In this document: piece by piece, positions 7,838 to 15,468 of the stretch | How the letters are laid out: the number at the start of each line of letters is the position of its first letter | Position numbering within the stretch: position 1 is the first letter of the stretch | DNA from: Pedobacter frigoris | GTDB taxonomy: Bacteria > Bacteroidota > Bacteroidia > Sphingobacteriales > Sphingobacteriaceae | Direction of reading: 5' to 3' | NCBI RefSeq assembly: GCF_005116445.1 | Contig: NZ_SWBQ01000002.1 | Location: 744,001 to 808,000, forward strand | DNA: 64,000 nucleotides | Notes under the pieces: model-generated | What the model saw: the letters and a program-made list of their open reading frames with translations, nothing else | Databases searched by the model: none | What the model was told of the DNA's origin: nothing | Program-made: the position numbers and the translations under genes

Positions 7838-9730
7838 TTACTTCTTTTTCAGGTTAGCTTCTAAAAACTGTTCTAAACCCAGGTAAAATTTCTGCCTGCT
7901 TTCATCATTTTTCCCATGAAATGGATCTCCCTCCATCTCCAGGTAATTAACACTGATATTACGCTTTTGTAAGTTCTTTACGAATTGAATCGTTTCTCCT
8001 GAATTGATGTTCCTGCTTTTTGTGTTATGTGCAATAAATACCGGAAAATTAATCTTATCCACCTGAAACAACGGAGAAGCTTGTCTCATCCGTTCTACAT
8101 CGGTTAAAGGATTTCCAATGATTTCATAATACATCTGGAGGCTTGGCTTCAGATAAGGGGGGATCGATTTAAGATAGGTAAAGAGATTTATAATTCCGGA
8201 GTTTGAAGCAGCGCAAACATATGTTCCTTTACCTGAATATAAACCTGTTAGCGCAATTTGCCCGCCAAACCCGCTTCCATAAATAGCAATCCTTTTAGGA
8301 TCAGCAATTTTTTTACTGATCAGCCACTTTACACCATCATTGATATCCTTCTGGATTTTACAGCCCCATTCTTTAAAACCGGCAGCCATAAAAGCTTTTC
8401 CATATCCCGCAGATCCACGGTAATTTACCTGAAAAACAGCATATCCTCTATTTGCTAAAAACTGAACTTCAGGGTTATACCCCCATAAATTACGACCCAC
8501 GGGGCCATCATGCGGCAATACTACGACAGGTAGGTTTTCTGCTTTTTTGTTCAATGGTAATGTCAGGTATCCATGAATTTTAAGCCCATCTCTTGATGTA
8601 TAAACGATAGGTTTCATCTCACACATTTCTTCCTCTCTGATCGCCGAATTAAAGTCGCTCAGCTTCCTCAGCTTACCAGTCTCGGCAACGTATAGATAAT
8701 AAGATCCAGGATTGCGATCGGTAAAAGTTCTCACCAGATATACATTCTCCGCCTTATCCCTGTCCATGATGCGTGTCTCTGTCTTGGGTAATAGCTTGTC
8801 TAGATTGTTGTATAGTATTTTTGCGGAGTCATCCAGGTAGTGCTTTTCCTTTTTCCAGGTCTCATACACAACGAAAGACAACCGTTGCTTTTTTCGTGAA
8901 TACTGCGCATCTGTTATATTGATGGTATCATTACCAAATAGAACCTTATTTTCTTTACCCGTATTACAATCTATTTCAACCAAAGCGGCCTTATCACGGT
9001 TTACATCAGAAATCGCATAAATGATATTAGGCTGATTATGAGCAAAGGCTATAGGACGCACGGAGGTCTTAAAATTATTGGTCATCACTGGTTTAAAAGC
9101 CGATGCCTCATTTGCCCTGTAAAGCACAGTTTCATTCACGCCATCACTGCTGATCGCAAGCCTCAGTTTGCCTTCAGCGTCAGTGATCCAATCTGTGATG
9201 TTACCTGGATTCTTTGCTGCCATAACCATCGCCCCCTCACGTACATTTAAGCGGTAAACATCAAAAACAGTCGAATCTCTTTTATTTGATGAAACCAACA
9301 AATACTTATCATCCATTAGCTGGTCGTCAAGTACTCTTATCCTGCTTCTTTCGTTTTCAGTCAACTGTCGCTCATTACTCCCATCCTTATTAATGATAAA
9401 AATGTCAGATTCCCTGCTCGCATCCCCATTTTCCTTGTAATAAATAAGGTCGTTGTTCCCCACCCAGAAATAGAAATTGATATTTTTTTCCTTCAGTTTT
9501 GTAACCTTCTTATCCTTTCCCGTTTCCAGGTTCTCTATATATAGATTTTGATTCTTACCCTCAAGTTTCAAATAAGACAAGTTCTTGCCATCTGGCGATA
9601 CTCTGTAGCCCACTTTGTCCTGGGATTTAAAAAAATCCTCGACCGGCATGGTACGCACCCCCTCCCCCTGACTGCAGGAAAGCCCCAGCAGCATTAAGAA
9701 AAGGCAAAAGTATCTTTTGTATACCATCAT
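7838..9730 (-). CDS. S9 prolyl-oligopeptidase-family lipoprotein, nucleophile missing
   Basis: An open frame extends to 9826, but I choose the ATG at 9730 because translation from there gives a lipoprotein signal peptide (MMVYKRYFCLFLMLLGLSC) and a -7 box lies just upstream at 9745-9752. The middle is a beta-propeller of WD/S9-like blades; the C-terminal domain is an S9 alpha/beta hydrolase. The nucleophile elbow, normally GGSFGG or GxSxGG, reads YGSGFGG, so the expected Ser is Gly (codon 8270-8272, about residue 487). The segment expected to carry the catalytic Asp reads AHNTKSRNI, without Asp. A His remains in DPFHGKND. The protein is therefore probably not a standard peptidase. It is cotranscribed with the kinase and regulator and may sense a ligand in the periplasm. 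Confidence 0.8.
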   Translation of the reverse strand: MMVYKRYFCLFLMLLGLSCSQGEGVRTMPVEDFFKSQDKVGYRVSPDGKNLSYLKLEGKNQNLYIENLETGKDKKVTKLKEKNINFYFWVGNNDLIYYKENGDASRESDIFIINKDGSNERQLTENERSRIRVLDDQLMDDKYLLVSSNKRDSTVFDVYRLNVREGAMVMAAKNPGNITDWITDAEGKLRLAISSDGVNETVLYRANEASAFKPVMTNNFKTSVRPIAFAHNQPNIIYAISDVNRDKAALVEIDCNTGKENKVLFGNDTINITDAQYSRKKQRLSFVVYETWKKEKHYLDDSAKILYNNLDKLLPKTETRIMDRDKAENVYLVRTFTDRNPGSYYLYVAETGKLRKLSDFNSAIREEEMCEMKPIVYTSRDGLKIHGYLTLPLNKKAENLPVVVLPHDGPVGRNLWGYNPEVQFLANRGYAVFQVNYRGSAGYGKAFMAAGFKEWGCKIQKDINDGVKWLISKKIADPKRIAIYGSGFGGQIALTGLYSGKGTYVCAASNSGIINLFTYLKSIPPYLKPSLQMYYEIIGNPLTDVERMRQASPLFQVDKINFPVFIAHNTKSRNINSGETIQFVKNLQKRNISVNYLEMEGDPFHGKNDESRQKFYLGLEQFLEANLKKK

Positions 9731-9744
9731 GTTATTTTCTACTG

Positions 9745-9752
9745 CAAAGCTA
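9745..9752 (-). promoter_or_regulatory. Bacteroidetes-type -7 box, TAGCTTTG
   Basis: This is an exact match to TAnnTTTG on the minus strand, 14 nt before the ATG at 9730. It supports that start over the upstream ATG at 9826. Two near-identical direct repeats lie immediately upstream. Confidence 0.55.
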
Positions 9753-9754
9753 CA

Positions 9755-9794
9755 CAACACCAACTTTGTAAAGCGGCAATACACCAACATTGTT
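9755..9794 (-). repeat. Pair of 16-bp direct repeats upstream of the S9-HK-RR operon
   Basis: Plus-strand copies CAACACCAACTTTGTA (9755-9770) and ATACACCAACATTGTT (9779-9794) share ACACCAACnTTGT and are 24 bp apart. They lie just upstream of the -7 box, where an activator or autoregulator could bind. The operator role is an inference from position. Confidence 0.45.
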
Positions 9795-9959
9795 ACTTTG
9801 AAGCTTTCAGTGTTCATAAAGTTCAAAATAGATATTTCCGCAAATATGAAAACAAATTCTGAGTAACATTTAAAATACGCACCAGTATTATTGTTATGGT
9901 AATAAAGATATTTTTAACCTGCAAATTGCTATTTTAGGATTTCCGTTGATCAATACATA

Positions 9960-11771
9960 ATGATGAAGAAATTAACCGTGATTGTTCTATGCTGTATGAC
10001 CTGCCTGTTTTGTTTTGGTCAGGACAATATTGATGATGCACTGGCCTTCCAATATTATCAGCAAGGCAAATACCAGGAGGCTTCAATCCTGTTAGAAAAA
10101 CTATTCAGCACTACAAAAAACGATGCTTATTTTAACTTGTATGCTTCATCGTTAATCAAGTTGAAGAAATATGAAGAAGCCGAAAAAGTCATAAAAAAAC
10201 TCATTAGGCAAAGTCCCCAAAACCTGCAGTATAGCATGGCACTCGCGAGGGTTTACCAGGAAAAAGGACAAACTGATGCTGCCAATAAAATGTACATGGA
10301 AACCCTAAACAAGCTGCCTGCAGATGAATTTAAAATCCGTGAAGTAGCTAACCAGTTTTATAGTTTTCAAGCTTACGACCTTGCTGTCTCTACTTTTCTG
10401 CAGGGCCGAAAGGTATTAAATAACAATAAGATGTTTACCTATGAGCTCCTCACCATTTACCGGTTTAAGAAGGACAAAAACATGCTGGTTCAGGAATATG
10501 TAAATGCTTTGCCCGAAATGCCGGAATTGTTGCCCCAGGCCGAAAGTGTACTGTCAACGGTATTCGAAGACAATGCGGACTATCAATTACTGCAAACTGC
10601 GTTACTAAAGAAAATACAAAAAGATCCTCAAACAGAAGTGTACAGCAAACTCCTTATTTGGCAATACCTGCAGCAACAGGAATATGAAATGGCACTCCGT
10701 CAATTAATTGCACAAGATAAACGCATCAAAGACGATGGAGCAATATTATTTAATGCGGCCAACACGTTCCTTACGAACAAGGCTTACCTTACTGCAATAA
10801 AGACCTTTGAATACATCATCAGTAAAGGCAAAGAAAATCCTTATTTCCTACCGGCAAAAGTAGAAATGATTGATGCGCAATATCAACTGGTAATAGCTGG
10901 TCAGTTTGATAAAAAGGCAATTGCAGATCTTGCTGTAGCCTACACCTCCATTATCGATGAATACGGAAAAACCGCACAAACAGTTTTTGCGTTAAAAAAA
11001 CTATCCCACCTTCAGGCATACTATCTTAATCAACCGGAAAATGCAGAAAAGGCTCTCGAAACAGCTCTTGCTATCCCAGGTATAAGCAACACGGAAATCG
11101 GTGAGATGAAACTTGAGCTTGGCGATATTTATATTTTAAACAAACAGCCCTGGGAAGCATTCCTTGTTTATGAACAAGTAGCTAAACAATTTGAAAATCA
11201 ATCTGTCGGAAATGAAGCACATTACCGTTCAGCAAAGCTTTCCTTCTATCAGGGCAATTTTACTTATGCAAAGTCACAGGCCGATGTTCTTAAGGCTTCA
11301 ACATCACAGTTGATAGCCAATGATGCGTTAAACCTAAGCTTGCTTATATCAGACAATCTTCAATCTGCCGTCGACTCAAATGCGCTGAAAATGTATGCTG
11401 ACGCAGAAATGCTGCAGTTCAGAAACTTGTCGGCACAGGCTTTAGTAAAATTAGATAGCATTGCGATTGCCTACCCAAACAATAGTCTTCCTGATGACAT
11501 AATGATGGCCAAATCCAGGATATACATTAAGAATAATGACATTGGCAACGCTGTAAAAATGCTAAAGGAACTGACCGAAACCCAGACAACAAGTATTTGG
11601 GCAGACGATGCACTTTTTACACTTGCCGATCTTTATGAAAAAAGCTTAAAAGACATTGAACAGGCTAAAATTCAATATCAAAAACTAATCAATGATCATC
11701 CAGGAAGTATGTTTACTACTGAAGCCCGCAAACGTTTTAGAAAACTTCGCGGAGACAATGTTGGCACATAG
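9960..11771 (+). CDS. Secreted tetratricopeptide-repeat protein
   Basis: A 603-residue protein with a Sec signal peptide (MMKKLTVIVLCCMTCLFCFG) and no lipobox. The body is a chain of TPR-like helix pairs: FQYYQQGKYQEASILLEKLF, LIKLKKYEEAEKVIKKLI, MALARVYQEKGQTDAANKMY, and further units near the C-terminus (ALFTLADLYEKSLKDIEQAK, FTTEARKRFRKLRGD). It probably acts as a periplasmic scaffold. The C-terminal repeats resemble YfgC/BamD-like TPRs, but no partner is visible. It ends 16 nt before a DUF4286 gene that has its own promoter box. No enzymatic motif was found. Confidence 0.8.
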   Translation: MMKKLTVIVLCCMTCLFCFGQDNIDDALAFQYYQQGKYQEASILLEKLFSTTKNDAYFNLYASSLIKLKKYEEAEKVIKKLIRQSPQNLQYSMALARVYQEKGQTDAANKMYMETLNKLPADEFKIREVANQFYSFQAYDLAVSTFLQGRKVLNNNKMFTYELLTIYRFKKDKNMLVQEYVNALPEMPELLPQAESVLSTVFEDNADYQLLQTALLKKIQKDPQTEVYSKLLIWQYLQQQEYEMALRQLIAQDKRIKDDGAILFNAANTFLTNKAYLTAIKTFEYIISKGKENPYFLPAKVEMIDAQYQLVIAGQFDKKAIADLAVAYTSIIDEYGKTAQTVFALKKLSHLQAYYLNQPENAEKALETALAIPGISNTEIGEMKLELGDIYILNKQPWEAFLVYEQVAKQFENQSVGNEAHYRSAKLSFYQGNFTYAKSQADVLKASTSQLIANDALNLSLLISDNLQSAVDSNALKMYADAEMLQFRNLSAQALVKLDSIAIAYPNNSLPDDIMMAKSRIYIKNNDIGNAVKMLKELTETQTTSIWADDALFTLADLYEKSLKDIEQAKIQYQKLINDHPGSMFTTEARKRFRKLRGDNVGT

Positions 11772-11775
11772 TTCA

Positions 11776-11783
11776 TATCTTTG
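11776..11783 (+). promoter_or_regulatory. -7 box TATCTTTG directly before the DUF4286 gene
   Basis: An exact TAnnTTTG match ends 4 nt before the ATG at 11788. Transcription would start at or next to the initiation codon, so the mRNA is probably leaderless. The box lies just after the TPR gene stop. Confidence 0.55.
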
Positions 11784-11787
11784 CAAG

Positions 11788-12090
11788 ATGTTATTATACA
11801 ATGTAACCTCAATAATTGAAGACGCATCAGCGGACCGCTGGCTGCAGTGGATGCAGGACGTCCACATCCCACAGGTAATGGCAACCGGCATGTTTGTATC
11901 TCACCGTCTGCTTAAGGTTCTTGATTCTCCAAATGAAGGCGTAACTTATTGCGCCCAATACGTAGCCGACAGCATAGAAGATTATGAAACCTACCAGCAA
12001 CAATTTGCACCCGCCCTACAAGCCGAAGCAGCAGAACTTTTTGCAAATCAGGCTGTCTCTTTCAGGACTTTAATGGAGTATGTAGCTTAG
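11788..12090 (+). CDS. DUF4286 family protein
   Basis: A 100-residue protein starting MLLYNVTSIIEDASADRWLQ, which resembles DUF4286, a small ferredoxin-fold-like (antibiotic-monooxygenase/EthD-like) family common in Bacteroidetes. The frame is open back to 11692 inside the TPR gene, but the family begins at this methionine and a -7 box sits at 11776-11783. The core contains WMQDVHIPQVMATGMF and SIEDYETYQQQFAPAL. It precedes rfbC by 5 nt, so the two are cotranscribed. No catalytic residue is established for the family and its role is unknown. Confidence 0.8.
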   Translation: MLLYNVTSIIEDASADRWLQWMQDVHIPQVMATGMFVSHRLLKVLDSPNEGVTYCAQYVADSIEDYETYQQQFAPALQAEAAELFANQAVSFRTLMEYVA

Positions 12091-12095
12091 CCTTT

Positions 12096-12650
12096 ATGAA
12101 CATCACAAAAACCCCAATAGAAGATCTTCTTATTATTGAACCTAAAGTGTGGAAAGATAACCGCGGTTATTTCTATGAAAGCTTTAGTGCCAAATTATTT
12201 GCCGAAGCAGGGATCAATGGAAACTTTGTCCAGGACAACCAGTCTTTCTCACAAAAGGGAGCATTAAGAGGCTTGCATGCACAGAGTGACCCATTTGCAC
12301 AAGGCAAATTGGTCCGTGTAATCCAGGGCAGTGTACTGGATATTGCGGTAGACATTCGAAAAGATTCCTCAACTTTTGGACAGAGCTACAATGTTGTACT
12401 TAGCGGAGACAACCATAAACAACTGTGGATTCCCCCTGGATTCCTTCATGGTTTTCTGACACTGGAAGATGAGACTATCTTCACTTATAAAGTAACAAAC
12501 TACTATGACAAAAACTCAGAAATTGGAGTCATGTGGAACGACCCTGACTTGAACATCGATTGGGGCACCGAAGTAGCTTCTGAAGATTTTCTGTTTTCTG
12601 AGAAAGATCTGGGACTACCACTATTTAAAGATTTTAAAAGTCCATTTTAG
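12096..12650 (+). CDS. rfbC: dTDP-4-dehydrorhamnose 3,5-epimerase
   Basis: A 184-residue cupin-fold enzyme that epimerises C3 and C5 of dTDP-4-keto-6-deoxyglucose in dTDP-L-rhamnose synthesis. The recognisable segments are PKVWKDNRGYFYESF, FVQDNQSFSQKGALRGLHAQ (with the catalytic His in RGLH), GKLVRVIQGSVLDIAVDIR, WIPPGFLHGFLTLED and VTNYYDKNSEIGVMWNDPDL. Length matches the family. The other rhamnose genes (rfbA, rfbB, rfbD) are absent from this window, so the pathway must be completed elsewhere. It follows the DUF4286 gene by 5 nt and ends in a strong bidirectional terminator. Confidence 0.95.
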   Translation: MNITKTPIEDLLIIEPKVWKDNRGYFYESFSAKLFAEAGINGNFVQDNQSFSQKGALRGLHAQSDPFAQGKLVRVIQGSVLDIAVDIRKDSSTFGQSYNVVLSGDNHKQLWIPPGFLHGFLTLEDETIFTYKVTNYYDKNSEIGVMWNDPDLNIDWGTEVASEDFLFSEKDLGLPLFKDFKSPF

Positions 12651-12651
12651 C

Positions 12652-12687
12652 AAAAAAGCCCCGGCAATTATTTACCGGGGCTTTTTT
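12652..12687. terminator. Bidirectional terminator between rfbC and the OmpA-like gene
   Basis: A 13-bp perfect stem, AAAAAAGCCCCGG / CCGGGGCTTTTTT, with a 10-nt loop, lies between two convergent genes. The T-tract on each strand lets it serve both. Confidence 0.9.
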
Positions 12688-12690
12688 CTG

Positions 12691-13533
12691 TTATTGCTTT
12701 ATCAAATCGTATAACTCATCCAGCTTCGGAGACAATACAATTTCAATCCTGCGGTTCTTACTTCTGCTCTCCGCTGTAGTGTTTGCTCCCAGCGGCTGGA
12801 ATTCTCCTTTACCTGTAGCTGTCATGCGCACGGCCTCTACTTTGCTCACCTCAGTTAAATACCGCACTACCGATGTCGATCTCAAAACACTCAAATCCCA
12901 ATTGTCTTTGATCTGTCCAAGATTATTGATCTTCTGTGAGTCTGTATGACCTTCGACAGCAATATTGATTTCTGGTTGTTGTTTCAATACTTCTGCCAGT
13001 TGGCTTAATGCCTGTTTACCTTTTTCATCTATAATGATACTTCCCGACGGGAATAAAAGCTTGTCAGTAAGCGAAACATATACTTTCCCATTTCTGATTT
13101 CAACAGTCAGCCCATTCTTTGTAAAACCAAGTAAGGCCTGCTGAAGTTTCTCCTTTAGCTGGTTAGTAGCGGCATCCCGTTTACGCAGAATTTCCTCTAC
13201 TTCTTTCAAACGTTGCTCACGTTTTTCCAGATCGCTCGAAAGTTTTTTAATTTCTGATGAACTGTTACTACGTAGCTTATCATAGTTAGTGTTCATTTCA
13301 GAATACTGATTCCTTAAGTCATTTAAGGCACTGCTCAATCCTGTTGTATCCTTGCGAAGTTTAGCAATCAGGCTTTCAAGGTTTTCATTCATCAATTGTG
13401 ATTCTGTCCATCCGGTACTTAATGAATCTTGTTTGGCCAGTAAAGCTTTATACTTCTTTGGGGACAGGATTACACAAGAACTGAATGCGCTTGCCAGCAA
13501 TCCTATAAATAAAAATAAACTGATTTTTCTCAT
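12691..13533 (-). CDS. OmpA-family peptidoglycan-binding lipoprotein
   Basis: A 280-residue protein with a lipoprotein signal (MRKISLFLFIGLLASAFSSC). Residues of about 50-135 form a coiled coil rich in Lys, Glu and Leu. The C-terminal OmpA domain (about 150-275) has INIAVEGHTDSQ and the ending SRSKNRRIEIVLSPKL, including the NRR-x-E segment that binds diaminopimelate in peptidoglycan. It would tie the outer membrane to the cell wall. It lies downstream of the DUF2461 gene by 24 bp and shares a terminator with rfbC. Its relation to the respiratory genes upstream is probably only positional. Confidence 0.88.
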   Translation of the reverse strand: MRKISLFLFIGLLASAFSSCVILSPKKYKALLAKQDSLSTGWTESQLMNENLESLIAKLRKDTTGLSSALNDLRNQYSEMNTNYDKLRSNSSSEIKKLSSDLEKREQRLKEVEEILRKRDAATNQLKEKLQQALLGFTKNGLTVEIRNGKVYVSLTDKLLFPSGSIIIDEKGKQALSQLAEVLKQQPEINIAVEGHTDSQKINNLGQIKDNWDLSVLRSTSVVRYLTEVSKVEAVRMTATGKGEFQPLGANTTAESRSKNRRIEIVLSPKLDELYDLIKQ

Positions 13534-13557
13534 TTGTGTGTTTGGTGTTTATAATTC

Positions 13558-14220
13558 TTATTCCGCTACTGCGTTTCTCAAAAATACAATAAATGGATAG
13601 ACTGCTTCAAACGCAGTTTTCAACTTATCAACGATTCCCGGCTTTAAAAATTCTTCATCCTTAATTGGAAAAGTAGCAATAAAACTCTTCAACTTTAAAA
13701 GTTCAATATGTGGGTGGTCAGTCTCATACCCCTTTGGCGCATTTTTTAAGGTATCTTCTTTACTGAGTTGAAAAAGATCTTTAAACTTTTTAGCATTAAT
13801 AATATCCAGAAATTCTGAAGTATTGTAATCTATTTCTTCTCTTATTTTTTTCAGGTCGGCAGCTTCAGGCATCCAAACACCAGCAGCAAAAAAACAACCG
13901 CCTGGTTGAATGTGCAGATAATAGCCTGGCTCATTCACGTTCTTTCCTTTTACCGCAAAATAAATCCCGTAATTGTTTTTATAAGGGTCTTTGTTCTTGC
14001 TAAAGCGAACATCCCGGTAGATTCTCAAAAGACATTTTTTAGCTTGAGTATCCACAGAAAACTCTGGATCTGCTGCTGCTAATTGGGGAATCAACTGATC
14101 AACAAAAGCCAATACATCTGCCTTCGCAGTTTCATATCTGGCTTTATGCTCCGCAAACCATTCGCGGTTATTATTTTGAGCTACATCAGTTATAAAAGAT
14201 AGTGTATCTGATTTAATCAT
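13558..14220 (-). CDS. DUF2461 (TIGR02453) family protein
   Basis: A 220-residue cytosolic protein. Recognisable family segments are NNREWFAEHKARYE, LLRIYRDVRFSKNKDPYKNN, GYYLHIQPGGCFFAAGVWMP and FLDIINAKKFKDLF. Members occur in many bacteria and fungi, but no activity is established. Its start overlaps the stop of the DUF983 gene by 4 bp (ATGA), which implies translational coupling. That places it at the tail of the oxidase-assembly operon, though a respiratory role is not shown. Confidence 0.85.
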   Translation of the reverse strand: MIKSDTLSFITDVAQNNNREWFAEHKARYETAKADVLAFVDQLIPQLAAADPEFSVDTQAKKCLLRIYRDVRFSKNKDPYKNNYGIYFAVKGKNVNEPGYYLHIQPGGCFFAAGVWMPEAADLKKIREEIDYNTSEFLDIINAKKFKDLFQLSKEDTLKNAPKGYETDHPHIELLKLKSFIATFPIKDEEFLKPGIVDKLKTAFEAVYPFIVFLRNAVAE

Positions 14221-14615
14221 GGTTTATCGTAAATGGCCTTGTATTTTATTTTTGGCGAGAGCCAATGTAATAAAATCACGCGGGAATAACGATAGTTAAA
14301 TGGAGCCAAAAGTAAGCATCCTGTAAAAATCACAGTAAGGTAAAGCCAAAGCGATTCGAACTCAAGATTACCTCCCGATAATATATAAGTTGCCACACCA
14401 AGCGTGATCATCTCAGCACAATTCATAGCATAACTTACATACATTGCTGCATAAAAATACCCAGGCTCGATTTCAAAGCGCAAACCGCAATGGCCGCAAA
14501 TTGTATTGGTACGTTGTATGTTGAAGCCGTAGAGACTTCCGGTAAAAATGTCGCCTCTTCTGCATTGAGGACATTTACCTTTTACTATTGCATAGAGCTT
14601 AGATGTTCCCTGCAT
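14217..14615 (-). CDS. DUF983 family membrane protein
   Basis: A 132-residue protein. An N-terminal zinc-ribbon-like pair, KCPQCRRGDIF (about 14-24) and ICGHCGLRFE (about 39-48), precedes two membrane helices (about 53-80 and 87-110). DUF983 genes repeatedly occur with cytochrome oxidase assembly genes in other bacteria, and it sits in such a cluster here. It overlaps its upstream neighbour by 17 bp and its downstream neighbour by 4 bp. The metal-binding role of the cysteines is an inference. Confidence 0.82.
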   Translation of the reverse strand: MQGTSKLYAIVKGKCPQCRRGDIFTGSLYGFNIQRTNTICGHCGLRFEIEPGYFYAAMYVSYAMNCAEMITLGVATYILSGGNLEFESLWLYLTVIFTGCLLLAPFNYRYSRVILLHWLSPKIKYKAIYDKP

Positions 14616-14853
14616 ACCCAGTCGATTTTTTACGGTACTTTACATACCACAATACACCCATTCCGGATATGAGAAGATATGGAATTGCAAGGAGATATAG
14701 GATACCTGAGTTCAGGCCTTTACCTTGTGTATTTCCATTCTTTGTACTCTGCTCTGCACTAATAGTACACATCGCACATTGTGCTTTTGCCGGGGTAACG
14801 GATGAACCCGCAAGCAGCAAAATAAGAACAAAAACAAATGCTATCCTTTTCAT
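14599..14853 (-). CDS. Small secreted membrane protein with CxxC motif
   Basis: An 84-residue protein with a signal peptide (MKRIAFVFVLILLLAGSSV, cleavage probably after PAKA), then QCAMCTISAEQS directly behind the mature N-terminus, a single membrane helix (about 48-70) and a basic tail. A CAMC motif facing the periplasm next to the DUF420 and SCO-like genes suggests a metal- or thiol-handling role in oxidase assembly. That is an inference; I do not recognise a named family. It overlaps DUF983 by 17 bp and follows DUF420 by 29 bp. Confidence 0.7.
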   Translation of the reverse strand: MKRIAFVFVLILLLAGSSVTPAKAQCAMCTISAEQSTKNGNTQGKGLNSGILYLLAIPYLLISGMGVLWYVKYRKKSTGYAGNI

Positions 14854-14882
14854 GCTACAAATATAGGGAAAGAAAATCTGGA

Positions 14883-15449
14883 CTAAAAATTATAATAAGG
14901 AGAGATCATCAGATAAACCACAACCCCCGTAACTGCTACGTATAACCATACTGGGTAAGCCCAGCGAACAATCTTTTTGTGTCGCTCTACTTCCATACTA
15001 AACCCTCTTAAAAAGCTAATCAAAATCAAAGGGAGTACCACTACTGCAAGAATAATGTGCGTAGCAAGAATGAAGAAATATATGTATCGCGTGGCACCTA
15101 CCGCGGCAAGTTCTGCTGCATCAACAATATTGTTGTGATCTATGTCTCCAAACTTTGTATCCTTCTCATAGAGATGAAAAACAATATAAAAAACAAGGAA
15201 GATTGCAGATAGGATGAAAGTAATCACGTTAGTTACCTTATGCGCCTGAATATTCTTGTTCTTTATGAAAATCAACGAAACAATCAGCAGAATTGAACAC
15301 GTAGCATTGATACCACCAATTAAATGCGGCAGTATATAAATAAATGAAGGTCTGGTCTGAGGTGGTGGTACCAGTTTAAGTGCAATTACGACTAAAAGCA
15401 CTACTGCAGTAACGATCCAGATTAAGCGTAAAAAGAATTTGTCATTCAT
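14883..15449 (-). CDS. DUF420 membrane protein with an EF-hand-like insertion
   Basis: A 188-residue protein with about five membrane helices. Conserved features include LPHLIGGINA, NIQAHKVTN and RYIYFFILATHIILA, with membrane-facing His residues typical of DUF420/CtaM, which is needed for aa3 oxidase activity in Gram-positive bacteria. Between helices three and four, where most members have a short loop, there is DIDHNNIVDAAEL (about 107-119). This fits an EF-hand-type Ca loop at positions 1, 3, 5, 9 and 12. It follows the SCO-like gene by 19 bp. Confidence 0.82.
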   Translation of the reverse strand: MNDKFFLRLIWIVTAVVLLVVIALKLVPPPQTRPSFIYILPHLIGGINATCSILLIVSLIFIKNKNIQAHKVTNVITFILSAIFLVFYIVFHLYEKDTKFGDIDHNNIVDAAELAAVGATRYIYFFILATHIILAVVVLPLILISFLRGFSMEVERHKKIVRWAYPVWLYVAVTGVVVYLMISPYYNF

Positions 15450-15468
15450 ATCTCTATAATTTGAGGGA

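Noticed and set aside
9731..9826. Longer N-terminus for the S9-like lipoprotein starting at 9826
   Set aside because: It would place 32 residues ahead of a clear lipoprotein signal and would start upstream of the -7 box at 9745-9752.
14603..14866. Plus-strand open frame of 87 codons
   Set aside because: It is antisense to the small CxxC gene and lacks any recognisable domain or promoter.
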